This document shows, one piece after another, positions 9,130 through 17,490 of a stretch of 47,771 nt of DNA; the first letter of the stretch is position 1; each line of letters opens with the position of its first letter. Made by a program: the position numbers and the translations under genes. The DNA lies in the NCBI GenBank assembly GCA_026996605.1, contig JALWLE010000071.1, forward strand, positions 1 to 47,771. The letters are read 5' to 3'. Source of the stretch: Flavobacteriales bacterium. Its GTDB lineage: Bacteria; Bacteroidota; Bacteroidia; Flavobacteriales; Flavobacteriaceae. Below the pieces are notes generated by a model. It saw only the letters and a list, made by a program, of their open reading frames with translations, ran no database searches and was not told the origin of the DNA.

Positions 9130-9161
9130 AAATAAAGCCCCGTTAACTCGGGGTTTTATTT
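9130..9161. terminator. Bidirectional terminator
   Basis: Arms 9130-9142 and 9149-9161 (AAATAAAGCCCCG / CGGGGTTTTATTT, one G-T pair) around a 6-base loop, with A and T runs at either side. It lies between the convergent adhesin-like gene and the ThrRS-editing-like gene and can end both transcripts. Confidence 0.85.
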
Positions 9162-9179
9162 ATTAAATAGTATGTAAAT

Positions 9180-9596
9180 CTATTTTTCAAAAGATTTAAA
9201 AATTCGAGCGCTTGAACGTCCGGGTGCTTTAACGTTTATATCTAAAAAGTATCCAAAAGGGGTTTGTTGGACTTCATAACCGGTATTTTTTAAACGTTCT
9301 TCAACGCTATCAAACAAAGTTTTAGTTATTACCGGATCCGCTTTACTCATGGATAAATGCGCAAAGGAATGTAAAATAATATGATTGGTTTCATTCTTTT
9401 TGGCTGCCCATTTTAAACTTTTAACCAACTTGGTTTCATAGTATTTAAGGTCATCTTCATCTGCTTTTTCCATTTGTATAAAAGCCACCAAAACATCATT
9501 AAAAGCTTCCCCTTCTTTAAAATCCGGGAAATCCGGCAAAGTCTTGATTTGCGGTTTATAAGCAAATTTGTCACAATAAATCATTAATAGTTTCAT
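9180..9596 (-). CDS. Stand-alone archaeal-type threonyl-tRNA synthetase editing domain
   Basis: 138 residues that match by eye the N-terminal editing domain of archaeal threonyl-tRNA synthetases (tRNA-Thr_ED, related to D-aminoacyl-tRNA deacylase). The opening is 'MKLLMIYCDKFAYKP', then 'VAFIQMEKADE', 'HIILHSFAHLS' (His 76 and His 80), 'EERLKNTGYEVQQTPFGYF' and 'VKAPGRSSARIF'. In archaea the domain removes serine, or D-residues in its relatives, from tRNA. Here no synthetase catalytic domain is attached, so it would act in trans. The gene starts at an ATG with no clear -7 box and is followed by a shared terminator. Bacterial ThrRS normally has a different editing domain, so this copy is extra. 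The assignment rests on motif recall only. Confidence 0.68.
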   Translation of the reverse strand: MKLLMIYCDKFAYKPQIKTLPDFPDFKEGEAFNDVLVAFIQMEKADEDDLKYYETKLVKSLKWAAKKNETNHIILHSFAHLSMSKADPVITKTLFDSVEERLKNTGYEVQQTPFGYFLDINVKAPGRSSARIFKSFEK

Positions 9597-9674
9597 TATT
9601 ATATGTTTATTTGGTTTATCGTTGATTTGAGAAATTGAGGAAATGAAGATTTGTTGTATTTATCTCTTATCAAA

Positions 9675-10328
9675 CTAAATATTCCATTCTTTGTAAAACT
9701 GTTCTAGATATTGCATCATAAACCGGTGCCTATCTTCGGCTATTTGTTTACCTGTAGAGGTATTCATCAGATCTTTTAACTTGAGTAGTTTTTCGTAGAA
9801 ATGATTAATAGTAGTTGTGTTCCCTTTTTTATATGTTTCCTTATCCATATTCAGGTTAGGTTTTAAATCAGGATCATAAATAGGATTGTTTTTATAACCA
9901 CCATAATTAAAAGCTCTGGCAATACCGATGGCGCCAATAGCATCTAATCTGTCGGCATCTTGAATAATTTGTAATTCTAAACTTGAAAATTTTTGTCCTT
10001 CCAGTGAATTTTTATAAGAGATGTTTTCAATGATTTTGACAATATGATTGATGATATTTTCAGAGACCTTCTGTTTTTGTAAAAAGTTAAGAGCAACTCG
10101 CGGACCTATTGTCTCATCTCCTTGATGAAATTTGGCGTCAGCAATATCATGGAGTAAAGCCCCTAATCGAATAACTAGTAGATTACCTCCTTCTTTTTGT
10201 GCAATTTTTTCAGATAGTTTTAAAACACGTAAAATATGCCAATAATCGTGTCCGGCTTCAGCTTTTTCGAGTTTTTGTTTGACAAATTTTTTGGTGTTTT
10301 CAATAATATTTGCATTGACATCATTCAT
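9675..10328 (-). CDS. HD-domain phosphohydrolase
   Basis: 217 residues from the ATG at 10326-10328. A longer frame would need a TTG nine codons upstream, which I do not favour. The metal-binding HD pattern is complete: 'GHDYWHILRV' (His 27, His 31), 'LLHDIAD' (His-Asp 60-61) and 'QDADRLDAIGAIGIARAF' (Asp 124, 126 and 129). This matches the YedJ/YpgQ group of HD proteins of about 220 aa, some of which are nucleotide pyrophosphohydrolases. The physiological substrate of this one is unknown. It lies 78 bp upstream of the editing-domain gene on the same strand and may be co-transcribed with it. Confidence 0.85.
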   Translation of the reverse strand: MNDVNANIIENTKKFVKQKLEKAEAGHDYWHILRVLKLSEKIAQKEGGNLLVIRLGALLHDIADAKFHQGDETIGPRVALNFLQKQKVSENIINHIVKIIENISYKNSLEGQKFSSLELQIIQDADRLDAIGAIGIARAFNYGGYKNNPIYDPDLKPNLNMDKETYKKGNTTTINHFYEKLLKLKDLMNTSTGKQIAEDRHRFMMQYLEQFYKEWNI

Positions 10329-10457
10329 ACTTTTGTTTTTAACAAAAGTAAACAAAATCCTTCAAATTATTTAATCATCAATTAACCGATTAACCAAATC
10401 ATCAGAAATAATAATCGTAAATTTAAAGTAAATTTTTATAAATAGCGTTTAAAATCA

Positions 10458-10487
10458 TTTGATAAGACAAATAGTTTTATACCTTTG
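10458..10487 (+). promoter_or_regulatory. Promoter of nifJ
   Basis: A Bacteroidota-type promoter with -33 TTTG at 10458-10461, an 18-base spacer and -7 TACCTTTG at 10480-10487, a full match to TAnnTTTG. Transcription would begin near 10494, leaving a leader of about 40 bases before the ATG at 10533. Together with the strong terminator after the gene it makes nifJ a single-gene unit. Confidence 0.7.
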
Positions 10488-10532
10488 TGTGTTTCAATAA
10501 AAAGTTTAATCAAAACAAAAAAATAAAATATT

Positions 10533-13500
10533 ATGGCAAAACAATTTCCTAAATTTATAGGAGACGCTAATGAAGCGGTAGCTAGAGTAGCTCATAAGAT
10601 TAATGAGGTCTGTGCGATATACCCCATTACGCCGTCATCTCCCATGGGCGAGCATGCCGATGCACTGAGTGCTAAAGGAGAAACAAATATTTGGGGTGAA
10701 GTTCCCCGTGTGATAGAAATGCAAAGTGAAGGAGGTGCTTCAGGTGCGGTTCACGGTTCCTTGCAAGGTGGTGCTTTAACGACAACCTTTACGGCTTCGC
10801 AAGGATTGTTGTTAATGATTCCCAATATGTATAAAATAGCCGGTGAATTATTACCGACTGTATTTCATATTGCTGCTCGTACCGTTGCAACCCATGCACT
10901 TTCTATTTTTGGTGATCATTCTGACGTAATGGCTACGCGCCAAACCGGATTTGCTATGTTATTTGGTGGTTCTGTTCAAGAAGCACAAGATATGGCATTG
11001 TTGGCACAAGTAGCTTCTTTGAATACGCGTGTCCCTTTCTTAAATGTTTTTGACGGTTTTAGAACCTCACACGAAATTCAAAAAGTTGATGCTATTCCCG
11101 ATGAAATTTTGAAAGAGATGATTCCGGAGGAAAAGGTTATGGAACACAAAGTGAGAGCTTTAGATCCTGATAAACCTAAATTAAGAGGCTCTTCTCAAAA
11201 TCCGGATGTATTCTTCCAAAACAGAGAACGTGCCAATCCGTTTTACGAAAAAGTTCCCGGTGTAGTTAAAGAAACCTTTGACAAGTTCTACGAATTGACC
11301 GGTCGTCGTTATGAATTATATCAATACTATGGTGCGCCTGATGCCGAAAAAATGATTATCATTATGGGTTCGGGTATGGGTGCCGCTTTGGAAACCGTGG
11401 AAGAAATGAACAAACGCGGTGAAAAAGTCGGAGTATTGGTCGTTCGTATGTATCGTCCGTTCTCAATTAATGACTTTATCGATGCTATTCCTGAAACCGT
11501 TAAAAAAATAGCAGTTTTAGATCGTACAAAAGAATCCGGAAGTATTGGTGAACCTTTATACATGGACACCATTAATGCTTTTGTTGAGTCCGGTAGAGAT
11601 ATGCCTAAAATTGTCGGAGGTCGTTACGGGTTATCTTCTAAAGAATTTAATCCATCCCATGTTAAAGGTATTTTTGATGAGTTGAGTAAAGACCAACCAA
11701 AAAATCATTTTACCGTAGGTATTGTCGATGATGTAAGTTTTACCAGCATTGATAAGGATGATAGCTTTAAAGTTAATATCAATAACAAAAGTTTCTTATT
11801 CTTTGGTTTAGGTTCGGACGGAACGGTATCCGCCAACAAAAATTCCATTAAAATTATCGGACAAACAACAGATAATTACGTTCAAGGATATTTTGTTTAT
11901 GATAGTAAAAAAGCCGGTGCGCGAACAGTTTCTCACTTACGTTTCGGACCGGAGCCTATTCGATCAACTTATTTGATAGACGAAGCGGATTTTGCAGCCA
12001 TTCATCAATTTAATTTTATTCAAAAATATAACTTTGTAAAAAATATTAAAAAAGGAGGTACATTATTGTTAAATTCACCTTTTACTGCTGATGAAATTTG
12101 GGATCAATTACCTAAAGAAATTCAAAAAGAGATTATTGACCGTGAACTAAAATTTTATGTAGTTGATGCATCACGTGTTGCTTTTGAAGCCAAATTAGGT
12201 CGAAGAACCAATACGGTTTTACAAACTTGTTTCTTTGCTATTTCAGGTATTTTACCGCAAGATGAAGCTATTGAAAAGATTAAAAATGCCATTGTCAAAT
12301 CCTATTCTCACAAAGGAGATGCTATTGTACAAATGAACTTCAATGCGGTTGATAAAGCCTTGGAATACTTACAAGAAGTTAATTATCCGAAACAAGTAAC
12401 CGGAGAGAGACACTTAGAAAGTGTTATGCATGAAGATGCCCCTGAATATGTTTTAGACGTATTAGGAAAAATATATGCAGGAGAAGGAGACTCATTACCA
12501 GTAAGTGCGTTTGAGCCGGATGGCACATTCCCTTTAGGTACTGCCAAATATGAAAAATCAAACATTGCAGATTTTGTTCCGACCTGGGATGATACCGAGC
12601 TATGTACACAATGTAATAAATGTGTGCATATTTGTCCGCATGCAGCTATTCGATCTAAAATCATTGATGTAGAAGCATTGGCCGATGCTCCGGAAGGGTT
12701 TAGAAAAACCAAAATCAAAGGTCGTTATGAAGGTGTTGATACATATGTTTTACAAGTTGACCCTGAACATTGTACAGGATGTAATCTTTGTGTGGCTGTT
12801 TGTCCGGCTGAAAGTAAAACAGAACCCGGATTTAAAGCTATTAATATGCATCCACGTTTAGAAGTGCAACCGGTTGAACAAAAATTATGGGATTATTTTG
12901 TTGATTTGCCTTGGTATGATCGAAAAAAACTTAAATTAAGTACGGTTAAAAATGTACAGTTTTTAGAACCATTATTTGAATATTCAGGTGCTTGTCCGGG
13001 GTGTGGTGAAACACCTTATATCAAAGAAGTTACCCAACTATATGGCGACAGTTCATTAATAGCTAATGCTACCGGATGTTCTTCAATATATGGTGGTAAT
13101 TTGCCAACTACACCTTATACAACTAACGATAGAGGGCAAGGTCCTGCTTGGGCTAACTCATTATTTGAAGATAATGCCGAGTACGGTTTGGGTATGAGAT
13201 TGGCATTAACCGAAAAACAGAAAACTGCTCGTACATTGTTAAAACGTTTTGAAGATGTAATCGGTAGCGAATTGGTCGAAGCAATTTTAAACAATCCCGA
13301 AGCCGATGAAACTCAAAAAGAGCAACAGCTTGATTATATCAAACAAGTACGTGAAGCGATCAAAGATATTGACTCTGATGATGCCAGACGTTTGATGGTT
13401 TTAGCGGATGATTTACGTAAGAAATATATCTGGATCTTTGGTGGTGACGGCTGGGCTTATGATATTGGTTACGGAGGGTTAGACCATGCTATTGCCAGTG

Positions 13501-14057
13501 GTGAAAATATTAATATTTTGGTTATGGATACCGAAGTATATTCCAACACAGGGGGGCAAGCATCTAAAGCAACACCAATTGGTGCTAGTGCTAAATTTGA
13601 AGTTGCAGGTAAGGCTATTCCAAAAAAAGATATTGCTTTGCAAGCTGTAGCCTATGGTAATGTTTATGTGGCACAAGTTGCTTCCGGTGCAAAAGATCAG
13701 CAAACATTAAAAGCTATTAAAGAAGCAGCTGAATATGACGGTCCTTCAATAATTATAGCTTACTCTCATTGTATTGAACATGGTTATGATATGGGAGATG
13801 GTGCTAATCATCAAGATTTGGCAGTCAAATCCGGTTATTGGCCCTTGTTTAGATATGACCCACGTAAACCCGCCGGAAAACGTTTTACTTTAGATAGTAA
13901 AGCACCCTCAATTCCTGTAACTGAGTTAATTGATAAAGAAGCACGTTTTTCAAGAGTTAAAAAAGCTAATCCTGAACGTGCTAAAATGTTACAAGATATG
14001 TTACAACAAGAAATTAACAGCCGTTGGGAAAGATTGGAATTATTATCTAAACTGTAA
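10533..14057 (+). CDS. nifJ: Pyruvate:ferredoxin (flavodoxin) oxidoreductase
   Basis: A full-length single-chain enzyme of 1174 aa that oxidises pyruvate with CoA to acetyl-CoA and CO2 and reduces ferredoxin or flavodoxin. The N-terminal pyrimidine-binding half has 'INEVCAIYPITPSSPMGEHA'. The two [4Fe-4S] motifs are 'CTQCNKCVHICP' (near 690) and 'CTGCNLCVAVCP' (near 747). The proximal cluster and TPP region is 'GACPGCGETPYI' (near 818) and 'ATGCSSIYGG'. The TPP-Mg motif is 'GDGWAYDIGYGGLDHA' followed by 'NTGGQ' (about 970-1007). All catalytic landmarks are present. The enzyme is oxygen-sensitive in most hosts and is usual in anaerobic or facultative Bacteroidota, which suggests a micro-oxic or fermentative lifestyle. 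It has its own promoter and terminator. Confidence 0.97.
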   Translation: MAKQFPKFIGDANEAVARVAHKINEVCAIYPITPSSPMGEHADALSAKGETNIWGEVPRVIEMQSEGGASGAVHGSLQGGALTTTFTASQGLLLMIPNMYKIAGELLPTVFHIAARTVATHALSIFGDHSDVMATRQTGFAMLFGGSVQEAQDMALLAQVASLNTRVPFLNVFDGFRTSHEIQKVDAIPDEILKEMIPEEKVMEHKVRALDPDKPKLRGSSQNPDVFFQNRERANPFYEKVPGVVKETFDKFYELTGRRYELYQYYGAPDAEKMIIIMGSGMGAALETVEEMNKRGEKVGVLVVRMYRPFSINDFIDAIPETVKKIAVLDRTKESGSIGEPLYMDTINAFVESGRDMPKIVGGRYGLSSKEFNPSHVKGIFDELSKDQPKNHFTVGIVDDVSFTSIDKDDSFKVNINNKSFLFFGLGSDGTVSANKNSIKIIGQTTDNYVQGYFVYDSKKAGARTVSHLRFGPEPIRSTYLIDEADFAAIHQFNFIQKYNFVKNIKKGGTLLLNSPFTADEIWDQLPKEIQKEIIDRELKFYVVDASRVAFEAKLGRRTNTVLQTCFFAISGILPQDEAIEKIKNAIVKSYSHKGDAIVQMNFNAVDKALEYLQEVNYPKQVTGERHLESVMHEDAPEYVLDVLGKIYAGEGDSLPVSAFEPDGTFPLGTAKYEKSNIADFVPTWDDTELCTQCNKCVHICPHAAIRSKIIDVEALADAPEGFRKTKIKGRYEGVDTYVLQVDPEHCTGCNLCVAVCPAESKTEPGFKAINMHPRLEVQPVEQKLWDYFVDLPWYDRKKLKLSTVKNVQFLEPLFEYSGACPGCGETPYIKEVTQLYGDSSLIANATGCSSIYGGNLPTTPYTTNDRGQGPAWANSLFEDNAEYGLGMRLALTEKQKTARTLLKRFEDVIGSELVEAILNNPEADETQKEQQLDYIKQVREAIKDIDSDDARRLMVLADDLRKKYIWIFGGDGWAYDIGYGGLDHAIASGENINILVMDTEVYSNTGGQASKATPIGASAKFEVAGKAIPKKDIALQAVAYGNVYVAQVASGAKDQQTLKAIKEAAEYDGPSIIIAYSHCIEHGYDMGDGANHQDLAVKSGYWPLFRYDPRKPAGKRFTLDSKAPSIPVTELIDKEARFSRVKKANPERAKMLQDMLQQEINSRWERLELLSKL

Positions 14058-14073
14058 TTGATAATAAAAAAAT

Positions 14074-14100
14074 AAAAAAGCCCGTATTTTGCGGGCTTTT
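14074..14100 (+). terminator. Rho-independent terminator of nifJ
   Basis: Arms AAAAAGCCCG (14074-14083) and CGGGCTTTTT (14091-14100) around a 7-base loop, 17 bp after the nifJ stop codon. Confidence 0.88.
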
Positions 14101-14103
14101 TGT

Positions 14104-14111
14104 TATTTTTG
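14104..14111 (+). promoter_or_regulatory. -7 box in front of tRNA-Leu
   Basis: TATTTTTG, a full match to TAnnTTTG, ends 12 bases before the mature 5' end of the tRNA, which is where a -7 box of a tRNA gene should be. The nearest upstream TTTG is only 12 bases away, inside the terminator, so the -33 part is weak. Confidence 0.5.
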
Positions 14112-14123
14112 TACAATATTAAT

Positions 14124-14207
14124 GCCCGAATGGCGGAATTGGTAGACGCGCATGATTCAGGGTCATGTGTCCGCAAGGACGTGCAGGTTCGATTCCTGTT
14201 TCGGGCA
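14124..14207 (+). tRNA. tRNA-Leu (anticodon CAG)
   Basis: An 84-base class II tRNA. The acceptor stem GCCCGAA (14124-14130) pairs with TTCGGGC (14200-14206), with discriminator A at 14207. The anticodon loop TTCAGGG sits between CATGA and TCATG arms and gives anticodon CAG, which reads CUG leucine codons. A variable arm GTCCGCAAGGAC and a T-arm with GGTTCGATTCC follow. No CCA is encoded (ACTT follows), so it must be added by nucleotidyltransferase. Confidence 0.95.
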
Positions 14208-14286
14208 CTTTCTTTAAGCTGAATAACTATAGTATTGTGTTATTTAGATTTTTAACATATAACTAATGCCGACAAATTATAAAATT

Positions 14287-15357
14287 TTATTTTTCCTTTT
14301 GTAACTCAAAAGCAATAACCAATTGTACCATCTCATTATAAGAATGCAGTCCTGTTTTTTGATTATTCAATTTCAGATAAGAGTCATAGGTGCTTGAAAA
14401 ATCAATCGGAAAGCGGTATTTTCGGTGAAAAATTTGCGCTTCTTTAAAGTTTTTTAAAACGCCTTTATGTAATTTTTTGATATAAGTTTGGTAAATTTTT
14501 GAGTCATAATGTCGCAATTCGACCAAAAAATAGTATAAAGCATTAATATATCCCGAATAATTAAAATATAAATCAGGGTGCTGAGTAGCAGCTAAATAAC
14601 CTAAAAAATTGGCTTCATTTTCCGGCGCATAACCTAGTTGATGCGCCACTTCATGAGAAGCAATATCCGGCAGAAAAACTTTGGGGTAAAATTTATTGAC
14701 TTGAGCTTCACCCGTAAAAGGATTGATGTAACCGCTGACACTCATATATGAAATTTGCTTGCTAAATAATGAAGTTTTAATACATGGTACCGAATATTTA
14801 GTATTAATATAGCTTTCTATTTGTCGATAACCTTCGGGGGTTTTTTGTAAAATTTTGTCAAGACTATATGGTATTTTTACTGCTAAACTATCATTGCCGG
14901 TAAGTTGTTTTTGTAATCGATTCGTTCGTATGATAAGACTATCAGTTACTTCAAGCAATTGAGCTGCAGTATATTTTTCGGTAGATAAATGTAAATTTTT
15001 GGCAAGTGGTTCTCTAAAATAATTAAGCCCCCAAGATAGATAGAATAACCAAATGGTTTTTAGTAAAAATGTTGAAATTTTGAAAAACTGTTCTTTTGGA
15101 GATTTGATTTGAATTAGTAATTGTAGAATTTGATAAATCAAATATGCAAATCCCCAAAAATACAATAAGTCACCTATGGAAACAGGAAATAGTGCAGCAA
15201 ACCAACGGTTAATAATAGCAATAATAGGATATATGTTGCGGGCGTAAATTAACTCAATAAATTGCGGAACGCTTCCTAATATTTTGATACCTAAAATAGT
15301 TAGCCCCCAAAAAATACCGTGTTGATACTGTTTTGAAATATTCTTAAATTGTTTCAT
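14287..15357 (-). CDS. DUF3810 membrane-anchored putative zinc metallopeptidase
   Basis: 356 residues when started at the ATG at 15355-15357. The longer open frame runs back into the SAM-hydrolase gene and its first 54 codons have no family resemblance. Two or three hydrophobic segments lie in the first 110 residues. A soluble domain then carries 'SHEVAHQLGYAPENEANFLGY', an HExxH zinc motif at 235-239 with a candidate third ligand Glu at 246 or 248. This is the DUF3810 family of Bacteroidota and Firmicutes. Peptidase activity is a reasonable prediction but, as far as I know, not shown. The gene follows the SAM hydrolase after 19 bp and is likely co-transcribed with it. Confidence 0.8.
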   Translation of the reverse strand: MKQFKNISKQYQHGIFWGLTILGIKILGSVPQFIELIYARNIYPIIAIINRWFAALFPVSIGDLLYFWGFAYLIYQILQLLIQIKSPKEQFFKISTFLLKTIWLFYLSWGLNYFREPLAKNLHLSTEKYTAAQLLEVTDSLIIRTNRLQKQLTGNDSLAVKIPYSLDKILQKTPEGYRQIESYINTKYSVPCIKTSLFSKQISYMSVSGYINPFTGEAQVNKFYPKVFLPDIASHEVAHQLGYAPENEANFLGYLAATQHPDLYFNYSGYINALYYFLVELRHYDSKIYQTYIKKLHKGVLKNFKEAQIFHRKYRFPIDFSSTYDSYLKLNNQKTGLHSYNEMVQLVIAFELQKEK

Positions 15358-15376
15358 TTCCTCAATTCCTCTTTTC

Positions 15377-16198
15377 TCATTCCTCAAAAACGATATGAAC
15401 TGTCTTGTTTTTTTGCAATCCCAGTAATGAATTAGCACCACCGGTATTTTTATTGCTTTTGTAAATAAAAATTTCAAAATAACCGAACCGGTTAAATCTG
15501 GCAAACATTTCACCGGCACGCGTTATATTTTTATGATGTTTCGTGCCGTCATGATAATTTTCTACCAGATAATCTATCTCATAATGACCTAATTTTATTT
15601 TAAATTTTCTGCTTTTTTGCCATGCTTCAAATATCTCTTTTTTAAGATTAAAAATAGCATTACCATAATGGTCATTGTAAATAACTTGTGGCGCAATTAA
15701 AGAAACAGCTCCGGTTTGTTCATTGTGCTTGACCAATGGTTTGGAAATCACAACGTGCTTTAATTCCGGTACATTTTGTCCTATTTCATCCGGTTTATCC
15801 CCTTTGATTAAACGTGCTGCTGCCAAAATATGCGTTTGCATAAAACCTGATCCATTTATACCTTTTAAAAGATAATAACTTGCCGGTTGGTTAGCCAATG
15901 CCGTAGCAATAATACCGTTGTCATTCCCTAAATAAAATTGTCCTTTTGATACGATTAAAACAGGGGGATGTTCTTTAACGGCTTCACTGTCAATGCCGAT
16001 AATGTGGATAGTATTTTCAGGAAAATTTTCTAAACTATTTTCAACGATATAAACGGCTTCTTGTGGGTCAAAAGGGGTTACTTGATGTGAAATATCAATT
16101 ATTTGTGCATTGGGTATATGCCGGAAAATTTGGCTTTTTAAGTATCCCAAATCAGGATCTTTGGTTCCAAAATCGGTAGTAAGGGTTATTAATGGCAT
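15377..16198 (-). CDS. S-adenosylmethionine hydrolase / hydroxide adenosyltransferase family protein
   Basis: 273 residues from the ATG at 16196-16198. Twenty extra upstream codons in the frame cover the promoter and are not family-like. The opening 'MPLITLTTDFGTKDP' has the Asp-Phe-Gly of the SAM site. 'FYLGNDNGIIATAL' and 'VIYNDHYGNAIFNL' are the other two hallmarks of the DUF62 family, which also contains the fluorinase and chlorinase. Typical members split SAM into adenosine and methionine using hydroxide. I see no halogenase-type insertion, so hydrolysis is the best guess. The -7 box is at 16256-16263. Followed closely by the DUF3810 gene. Confidence 0.87.
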   Translation of the reverse strand: MPLITLTTDFGTKDPDLGYLKSQIFRHIPNAQIIDISHQVTPFDPQEAVYIVENSLENFPENTIHIIGIDSEAVKEHPPVLIVSKGQFYLGNDNGIIATALANQPASYYLLKGINGSGFMQTHILAAARLIKGDKPDEIGQNVPELKHVVISKPLVKHNEQTGAVSLIAPQVIYNDHYGNAIFNLKKEIFEAWQKSRKFKIKLGHYEIDYLVENYHDGTKHHKNITRAGEMFARFNRFGYFEIFIYKSNKNTGGANSLLGLQKNKTVHIVFEE

Positions 16199-16218
16199 AA
16201 TTTGACGATTTTTGGCTT

Positions 16219-16226
16219 TATTTTTG
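16219..16226 (+). promoter_or_regulatory. Possible -7 box of phoH
   Basis: TATTTTTG matches TAnnTTTG and lies 43 bases before the phoH ATG. A TTTG at 16201 is 14 bases upstream, closer than the usual 17-21. Confidence 0.4.
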
Positions 16227-16255
16227 TAATTTTGAGAATAAAACTTATTAAAAAA

Positions 16256-16263
16256 CAAAGATA
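16256..16263 (-). promoter_or_regulatory. -7 box of the SAM-hydrolase/DUF3810 operon
   Basis: The minus strand reads TATCTTTG, a full match to TAnnTTTG, giving a leader of about 50 bases before the SAM-hydrolase ATG. It overlaps the phoH leader on the other strand, so the two divergent promoters face each other within about 45 bp. Confidence 0.5.
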
Positions 16264-16269
16264 CAAAAT

Positions 16270-17211
16270 ATGACTGAACGTTTGTTGGAAATAAATGGTA
16301 TTGATTCCGTGATTTTAAGCGGTGTTAAAAACGAAAATATCAATTTTTTAAAGGAGTATTTTCCAAAAATTAAAATAGTTTTTCGAGGTAATAAAATTAA
16401 AATTTATGGTGAATCGGAGATTTTAGATGAATTTGAACAAAAATTAGACTTAATTCTGGCACATATCCAAAAGTTTAATAAGTTAGACAAAGAGACTATC
16501 GAACAAATTTTGGTAACTAACCAGCGTGAATACCGTGATTTTGTTAATAATGATGATGTTATTGTGCATGGCGTAGGGGGACAATTAATAAAACCACAGA
16601 CACCTAACCAACGCAAAATAGTAGTTTCAGCACGTAAAAATGATATGATTTTTCTGGTAGGTCCGGCAGGAACCGGAAAAACTTTTGTTAGTGTGGCTTT
16701 AGCGGTAAGAGCGCTAAAAAATAAAGAAGTTAAACGTATAATATTGACACGTCCGGCTGTTGAAGCCGGTGAGAATCTCGGTTTTTTGCCCGGTGATTTA
16801 AAAGAAAAACTTGATCCGTATTTACAACCGCTTTATGATGCTCTTCGCACCATGATTCCTTACGAACGTTTGGAAAGTTATCTTGAAAAAGGTATTATTC
16901 AGATTGCTCCCTTGGCCTTTATGCGTGGGCGGACACTTGATAATGCTTTTGTAATTTTGGATGAAGCTCAAAATACGACACACAATCAAATGAAAATGTT
17001 CTTGACCCGAATGGGTAAAAACGCTAAATTTATCATTACAGGTGATCCGGGACAGATAGATTTGCCACGCAAACAAGTATCCGGATTAAAAGAAGCTTTA
17101 GGTATCTTAAAACCCGTGAAAGGAATTGATATTATACATTTAACAGAGCGAGATGTTGTGCGCCACCGTTTGGTTAAAAAAATTATTGAGGCTTATAAGA
17201 CTTTAGAATAA
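16270..17211 (+). CDS. phoH: PhoH-family ATPase
   Basis: 313 residues, the usual length of bacterial PhoH-like (PhoL/YbeZ-type) proteins. The N-terminal 100 residues form the KH-like part. The P-loop ATPase follows with Walker A 'GPAGTGKT' at 131-138, 'LTRPAVEAGENLGFLPGD' at 159-176, Walker B 'FVILDEAQN' at 227-235 and 'FIITGDPGQIDLP'. Members bind nucleotide, show helicase-like properties and work with the RNase YbeY in RNA processing. No ybeY gene is next to it here. Divergent from the SAM-hydrolase operon, with only 71 bp between the start codons. Confidence 0.92.
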   Translation: MTERLLEINGIDSVILSGVKNENINFLKEYFPKIKIVFRGNKIKIYGESEILDEFEQKLDLILAHIQKFNKLDKETIEQILVTNQREYRDFVNNDDVIVHGVGGQLIKPQTPNQRKIVVSARKNDMIFLVGPAGTGKTFVSVALAVRALKNKEVKRIILTRPAVEAGENLGFLPGDLKEKLDPYLQPLYDALRTMIPYERLESYLEKGIIQIAPLAFMRGRTLDNAFVILDEAQNTTHNQMKMFLTRMGKNAKFIITGDPGQIDLPRKQVSGLKEALGILKPVKGIDIIHLTERDVVRHRLVKKIIEAYKTLE

Positions 17212-17220
17212 TTTAGTTGA

Positions 17221-17246
17221 GATAATAATTTTAACTTTTTATTATC
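17221..17246 (+). terminator. AT-rich hairpin after phoH
   Basis: GATAATAA (17221-17228) and TTATTATC (17239-17246) form a perfect 8-bp stem 9 bp after the phoH stop. It is AT-only apart from the end pairs, so it is a weak terminator candidate. The rest of the spacer up to 17490 is AT-rich and I see nothing else in it. Confidence 0.35.
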
Positions 17247-17490
17247 CTATAATTGTTTATGTAATATTTATTGGCTAAAATAAAAAGTAATTATATATTA
17301 TAAACCGAACATAAAAAACATAAAACGGGTATTGTTTTTTAAAAAGAACTTTATTGAGAGATAAAATTATGTAGTTTATAAATTAAAATATGTATTTAAT
17401 AAACTTTTTTTAACAATTTACAAAAAATAAAATCAATATAGTAATTTTTATGATAACTTTATGATAAAAAAAAATAATAAAGTTGTCAAA

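Noticed and set aside
10329-10355. TTG start extending the HD hydrolase by nine codons
   Set aside because: The extra residues are not part of the HD family core and an ATG follows; TTG is possible but less likely.
15358-15519. Extended N-terminus of the DUF3810 protein
   Set aside because: 54 codons overlapping the SAM-hydrolase gene with no hydrophobic or family pattern; the ATG at 15357 gives a normal DUF3810 protein.
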